Under the pieces are notes generated by a model. The model was not told where the DNA came from. It saw only the letters and a program-made list of their open reading frames with translations, and ran no database searches. The position numbers and the translations under genes were made by a program. A stretch of 9,639 nt of DNA. Origin: Betaproteobacteria bacterium (GTDB taxonomy: Bacteria; Pseudomonadota; Gammaproteobacteria; Burkholderiales; Burkholderiaceae_C). The stretch spans positions 1 to 9,639 of the forward strand of contig RFWA01000073.1 in assembly GCA_009922295.1 (NCBI GenBank), read 5' to 3'. Below, piece by piece: positions 6,389-9,639 of the stretch. How positions within the stretch are numbered: the stretch's first letter is position 1; each line of letters starts with the position of its first letter.

Positions 6389-8061
6389 CCAGCACAGCTG
6401 CCCTCGACCCGATATCTATCGAGATCATTCAAAATGCATTGGCATCGGTGGTCGATGAGTCTTTCGTCGCGCTCATGAAAAGCGCCTATTCTCAAAACAT
6501 CAAGGAGCGCCGGGATCACTCTACAGCGCTGGTCGATACCAGAGGGCGCTTGATTGTCCAGGCCAAAGAGTCGCTCCCTATTCACTTGGGATCGATCATG
6601 GGCATGATGACGTCCCTACTGAGTCAGGTCACGTTGGAGAGCATTCAGCCCGGGGACATCTTCATTGCCAACGACCCCTTCGTCGCCGGCGGCACGCACC
6701 TGCCGGATCTGAACATGGCCTTGCCGATTTTTCATGATGGCAAGCCGATTGCCTTTGTCTGCAACATAGCGCATCACGCAGACTTCGGCGGCATGAGTGC
6801 AGGCAGCATGGCCGGGGGAATGACCGAAATTTATCAAGAGGGTTTGCGGGTACCGTTGATCAAACTTTTTGAAGCCGGAAAACTTCAGCAAGGCATTTAT
6901 GACCTGATTTTGCTCAACACACGCGTGCCTGATGAAAGGCGCGGCGATCTATTTGCGCAGATTGCATCGGTGCGCCTGGGTGAGCGTCGCTTTCAGGAGG
7001 TTGTGGAAAGGCACGGCGCACAGACTCTGACTCTGGCGTTTGACGAGATTGTCCGGCGAACCCAGCTGCGGATGCGAGCGGCCATTCGCAGTCTGCCAGA
7101 TGGCGTCTACACCTTCACAGACATCATGGACGACGACGGTTGCGGTACGGTGGATATACCGATTGCGGTTGAGGTGCGGGTCACCGATGATCGGATCCAT
7201 GTCTCGTTTGAAGGTACCTCGCCACAGGTAGCAGGCAACATTAACTGCACAGCCACAGCCACCTTGTCCGCGATCAGTTACACCTTGAAAGCACTGCTGG
7301 ATCCTGACGTGCCGAATAACCAGGGCGTGCTGGATGTCTGTGAATGGAGCGCGCCAGTAGGTTGCCTGGTCAATGCCGAGTTTCCTGCCTCTGTAGCCAA
7401 TCGCGCGCACACTGCGCAACGAATCATTGATGCACTGATCGGCGCATTGGCCCCGGCTTTGCCGGCCAGGGCGGTTGGCGCAGCCAACGGCGCTAACACC
7501 ACGGCCATCTTCTCAGGCATTGACCCAAACACCGGCCGCCGATACATCTATTTCGAGACCTTGGGCGGGGGCTTTGGCGGGCGGGTAAACAAAGACGGCA
7601 AAGACGGCGTGCAAGTGCATATCACCAACACCAGTAATTTGCCAGTCGAGGCTATTGAAATGGATTACCCCCTGCTGGTCGAGGCCTACGGTTTCGTTGA
7701 AGACTCTGGTGGCGCTGGGCGGCACAGGGGCGGGCTTGGGCTGCGCCGGGTGATCCGGCCTTTGGACCATGAATGCGTCTTTTCTGGTTCGGGCGAACGC
7801 TTCAGAAATGCACCCTGGGGCGTATTTGGCGGTGAGGGCGGCCACACCGGTCGCTTCGTCCGTGTCGAGGCAGACGGCAGCTTGACACAGTTGCCCAACA
7901 AGCCAAGTGGCGTGCTTTTTGACTCCAGCCAGCGCATCATGATTGAAACGCCGGGGGCAGGTGGGTACGGTGAACCCGCTACCAGGACATCGGAAGATAT
8001 TGACACAGACCGCCAATCCGGCAAGTTCTCCGAACGATCGCTGAAACAACACTACCTCTGA
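6385..8061 (+). CDS. hyuB: Hydantoinase/5-oxoprolinase family protein, subunit B
   Basis: This 558-residue protein is the Hydantoinase_B partner of the preceding gene; the two form the active ATP-dependent complex in the cytoplasm. Family motifs in order are ANDPFVAGGTHLPDLNM (95-111), NIAHHADFGGMSAGS (127-141), EIYQEGLRVP (148-157), SVANRAHTAQRIIDAL (337-352), YFETLGGGFGGR (389-400), MDYPLLVEAYGF (426-437), SGGAGRHRGGLGLRR (441-455) and SGSGERFRNAPWGVFGGEGG (467-486). The His/Asp-rich NDP...H...HH region is the likely metal and substrate pocket in this family. Length is typical for a stand-alone B subunit; in 5-oxoprolinase of eukaryotes A and B are fused. The ATG lies inside the A stop codon (ATGA), which indicates translational coupling. 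The lyase gene follows after 16 bases. The last 30 or so residues look polar and poorly conserved. Confidence 0.88.
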   Translation: MTSTAALDPISIEIIQNALASVVDESFVALMKSAYSQNIKERRDHSTALVDTRGRLIVQAKESLPIHLGSIMGMMTSLLSQVTLESIQPGDIFIANDPFVAGGTHLPDLNMALPIFHDGKPIAFVCNIAHHADFGGMSAGSMAGGMTEIYQEGLRVPLIKLFEAGKLQQGIYDLILLNTRVPDERRGDLFAQIASVRLGERRFQEVVERHGAQTLTLAFDEIVRRTQLRMRAAIRSLPDGVYTFTDIMDDDGCGTVDIPIAVEVRVTDDRIHVSFEGTSPQVAGNINCTATATLSAISYTLKALLDPDVPNNQGVLDVCEWSAPVGCLVNAEFPASVANRAHTAQRIIDALIGALAPALPARAVGAANGANTTAIFSGIDPNTGRRYIYFETLGGGFGGRVNKDGKDGVQVHITNTSNLPVEAIEMDYPLLVEAYGFVEDSGGAGRHRGGLGLRRVIRPLDHECVFSGSGERFRNAPWGVFGGEGGHTGRFVRVEADGSLTQLPNKPSGVLFDSSQRIMIETPGAGGYGEPATRTSEDIDTDRQSGKFSERSLKQHYL

Positions 8062-8077
8062 ATAGGAACGACAAGCC

Positions 8078-8953
8078 ATGACACAACAGGCATCAGTAGG
8101 TGAGCGGCCAAGGGTTCAACAAATCATTGGCGTCTATGACGCGCTAAGCGCAAGGATTGCCGATACCTATGGGTTTGACTGGCTGCATGTAGGCGGCTAC
8201 AACATATCCGGTTCACAATTCGCAATGCCTGATGTGGGGCTTCTCACCCTGTCAGAAAACCTGGACGCCGTACGCAAAATTGTCAATTGCACCAGCCGCC
8301 CGGTTCTGGTCGATGGGGACGATGGCTATGGCAATTATCTCAATGTGATGCGGCTTGTGCGCGAAGTAGAACGAACCGGTGCGGCCGGCATCCATATGGA
8401 GGATCAGGTGCTGCCCAAGAAGTGTGGCCACATGGAGGGTAAACGGGTGGTTAGCACAGACACATTCGTGTCAAAAATCAAGGCGTTTGTGGACACCAGA
8501 AAATCGTCAGACTTTCTGCTGTTTGCGAGAACCGATGCCATCGCGGTGAATGGGTTCGACGATGCCATCGAGCGCGGCAACCGGTACCTGGAGGCGGGCG
8601 CCGACGTAATTTTTGTTGAGGCGCCGACCTCCATGGAGCAGGCAGCAGCGATCCCTAAACTGATTCGAGGCCCGGTGATGTACAACTGGGTGTTTGCTGG
8701 CCGCTCACCTTTGATTCACCCCGATGTCTTGACTGAGCTGGGTTATTCACATTACCTGCAGGCCGACATTCTTTATGCCGTATCACACGCACTCAAGTCT
8801 TACTTCAGTGCACTGAAGACCACGGGAACCTATGGCGAGGCAGCCTCCAGGATGATTACCTTCGACGACTTCAATCAGTTGGTCGGACTGGAAAAAATCA
8901 AACAGGCGGAGAATACTTACGAGCACCTGCTGCGGCCCCTTAAGCCGGTTTGA
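8078..8953 (+). CDS. Isocitrate lyase/PEP mutase superfamily lyase
   Basis: This 291-residue cytoplasmic enzyme has the ICL/PEPM TIM-barrel fold. The signature KKCGH (114-118, catalytic Cys116) is present. That places it with true C-C lyases such as 2-methylisocitrate lyase and 2,3-dimethylmalate lyase, and argues against PEP mutase or phosphonopyruvate hydrolase. Other active-site elements are VDGDDGYGN (78-86, metal-binding aspartates), HMEDQ (106-110) and FARTDA (149-154). Such enzymes split a 2-hydroxy-dicarboxylate into an alpha-keto acid (or glyoxylate) and a second acid, with Mg or Mn. Which substituted malate or isocitrate it uses is unknown; VDGDDGYGN differs from the ADADTGFG of PrpB, and no prpC or prpD is present, so methylcitrate-cycle function is unlikely. 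AGGA (8064-8067) precedes ATG 8078. As the last gene of the hyuAB operon it probably acts downstream of the hydrolase. Confidence 0.85.
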   Translation: MTQQASVGERPRVQQIIGVYDALSARIADTYGFDWLHVGGYNISGSQFAMPDVGLLTLSENLDAVRKIVNCTSRPVLVDGDDGYGNYLNVMRLVREVERTGAAGIHMEDQVLPKKCGHMEGKRVVSTDTFVSKIKAFVDTRKSSDFLLFARTDAIAVNGFDDAIERGNRYLEAGADVIFVEAPTSMEQAAAIPKLIRGPVMYNWVFAGRSPLIHPDVLTELGYSHYLQADILYAVSHALKSYFSALKTTGTYGEAASRMITFDDFNQLVGLEKIKQAENTYEHLLRPLKPV

Positions 8954-8974
8954 AAGCAGGTAGCCACGCCCAGG

Positions 8975-9421
8975 TCAGCGTGGGCGCCCAAAGCGCAGCA
9001 CCCGTGTCGCCAGCAGTGTCTCGGCCAAAAAGCACAGCAGCGCCAGCAAAAAGCAGATCACGCCCGACAGGAAGAAGATGGTGGGCAGGCGCAAAAACTC
9101 CATTGAAGTGGTCTCGCCCAGAAACAGCGTCACGATCGTCAGGCCGATCAGCAACGAGCAAAAAGTCAGCAGTGCCACGCACACATTGACCAGCCAGCCG
9201 CGCTTGCGCAAATCGGCCAGCTCGGCGTACGCCGCCGCCGTGCGCGCTGCATCAGGTCGCGCGTCCAGCCGCTCTTCCAAGGTTCGCGCCCGATCGATGA
9301 TGCGTGCCAGCCGCCCGGTCACGGCGCCGATCATGGCCGCCACCGCCGTCAGCAAAAACACCGGGACCAGCGACAACTGGATGCCATGGGTGACAGAGCC
9401 GGGGTCAGCTGAAAAAAACAT
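8975..9421 (-). CDS. DUF2721 family membrane protein
   Basis: This small 148-residue integral membrane protein is of unknown function. The N-terminal IQLSLVPVFLLTAVAAMIGAVTGRLARIIDRARTLE block (from about 14 to 49) matches the DUF2721 pattern of a first helix followed by a conserved GRLARI.DRAR basic stretch. A helical charged segment follows (50-73, possibly coiled) and then two strongly hydrophobic segments (about 76-102 and 111-136). The tail RVLRFGRPR is basic. The gene converges on the lyase gene with 21 bases between the stop codons, is GC-rich like the flanking chromosome, and is probably not part of the catabolic cluster. No convincing Shine-Dalgarno precedes ATG 9421. Members are usually single-gene units, and nothing here suggests a specific role. 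Confidence 0.78.
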   Translation of the reverse strand: MFFSADPGSVTHGIQLSLVPVFLLTAVAAMIGAVTGRLARIIDRARTLEERLDARPDAARTAAAYAELADLRKRGWLVNVCVALLTFCSLLIGLTIVTLFLGETTSMEFLRLPTIFFLSGVICFLLALLCFLAETLLATRVLRFGRPR

Positions 9422-9474
9422 GGTGGCTTTCGCGGAGGTGGTTAAGCCTTGAGTTTAGGCCCTGGCTTGCCCGC

Positions 9475-9480
9475 TATAGT
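9475..9480 (+). promoter_or_regulatory. Possible -10 box upstream of the last gene
   Basis: TATAGT (five of six to consensus) lies 32 bases before ATG 9513. No good -35 is found at 16-18 bases; the nearest candidates, TTGAGT at 9449 and TTTAGG at 9454, are at 20 and 15 bases. The short gap also carries the divergent DUF2721 promoter, which I cannot place. Confidence 0.35.
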
Positions 9481-9512
9481 GGTCTGCCCAACCCTATTCG
9501 GAAGGCTATTGC

Positions 9513-9639
9513 ATGAACCTGATCCGCCTGGCAGACCTCAGCCCTGCCGACGTGCACCACATCTGGGGTCTGGTCGGCCAGCCTGCCGAGCCCATGTCCG
9601 GCACGGTGGCCTGGTCGTTTGAAGGCTACGGCATCCGCA
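9513..9639 (+). CDS. Aspartate/ornithine carbamoyltransferase-like protein, N-terminal fragment
   Basis: The first 42 codons of a gene that runs off the window. GGAAGG (9500-9505) sits seven bases before ATG 9513, a good start. The opening MNLIRLADLSPADVHHIWGLV resembles the first helix of ornithine/aspartate carbamoyltransferases ('l.l.DlspeEi..ll.lA'). It is followed by a short strand and SFEGYGIR, aligning with the 'F-E-x-x-S-T-R-T-R' carbamoyl-phosphate loop. The Ser-Thr of that loop appears as Gly-Ile, so this may be a divergent paralogue and not the biosynthetic argF. The call is tentative because only the first tenth or so of the protein is visible. Confidence 0.5.
   Translation, partial: MNLIRLADLSPADVHHIWGLVGQPAEPMSGTVAWSFEGYGIR

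Noticed and set aside
4337..8061. Acetone or acetophenone carboxylase as the function of the A/B pair
   Set aside because: Acetone carboxylase needs a third (gamma) subunit and acetophenone carboxylase further subunits; none is encoded nearby. Not excluded if they lie elsewhere.
7513..8079. 188-codon open frame on the minus strand across hyuB
   Set aside because: It is antisense to the conserved Hydantoinase_B core, with no family motif and no ribosome site noted.
8078..8953. PEP mutase / phosphonate biosynthesis as the function of the last operon gene
   Set aside because: The KKCGH catalytic cysteine motif marks a lyase, and no phosphonopyruvate decarboxylase or other phosphonate gene is present.
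8964..8983. CCACGC/GCGTGG hairpin between the lyase and DUF2721 genes as a bidirectional terminator
   Set aside because: The stem has only six pairs with an eight-base loop and no T run on either strand, and it overlaps the DUF2721 stop codon. Too weak to annotate.
1..9639. CRISPR array, tRNA, insertion sequence or prophage genes
   Set aside because: No regularly spaced repeats, cloverleaf-like sequence, transposase/integrase motifs or terminal inverted repeats were seen on either strand.

Overview
The window looks like part of the chromosome of a high-GC betaproteobacterium, most likely Burkholderiales and perhaps Comamonadaceae. That placement is inferred from the style of the flanking genes and was not tested. 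An uptake-and-catabolism block of seven genes (about 410-8953) sits between ordinary chromosomal genes. The block looks less GC-rich than its flanks: direct counts give 47/60 G+C at 61-120 and 40/60 at 9241-9300, against 26/60 at 661-720 inside the first transporter gene. This fits an accessory or horizontally acquired island.

Layout. 1-202: C-terminal end of a DAO-type FAD-dependent oxidoreductase, followed by two hairpins. 203-541: a regulatory gap with a near-consensus sigma-70 promoter (TTGACA, 17 bp, TATATT) overlapped by a perfect 8+5+8 inverted repeat. 542-3440: a complete TRAP transporter in the order binding protein DctP, small membrane subunit DctQ, large membrane subunit DctM. 3463-4176 on the minus strand: a GntR/FCD regulator. 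4337-8953: hydantoinase/5-oxoprolinase-type subunits A and B, with start and stop overlapping as ATGA, then an isocitrate lyase/PEP mutase superfamily lyase carrying the KKCGH signature. 8975-9421 on the minus strand: a DUF2721 membrane protein. 9513 to the end: the first 42 codons of an aspartate/ornithine carbamoyltransferase-like protein.

How it may work together. The two plus-strand operons flank the regulator gene. Each has a closely related AT-rich operator-like element lying on its promoter (14 of 15 bases identical over the core, 19 of 23 overall, in opposite orientation). This suggests that the central FCD regulator controls uptake and catabolism as one regulon. The proposed job is import of an organic acid, or a carboxylated cyclic amide or imide, by the TRAP system, ATP-dependent ring opening (or another ATP-driven acyl chemistry) by the A/B enzyme, and C-C cleavage of a 2-hydroxy-diacid-type intermediate by the lyase. 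The substrate cannot be read from the sequence. The most notable features are the shared operator and the pairing of a hydantoinase A/B enzyme with a KKCGH lyase and a dedicated TRAP importer. I see no rRNA, tRNA, CRISPR array, insertion sequence or prophage gene.
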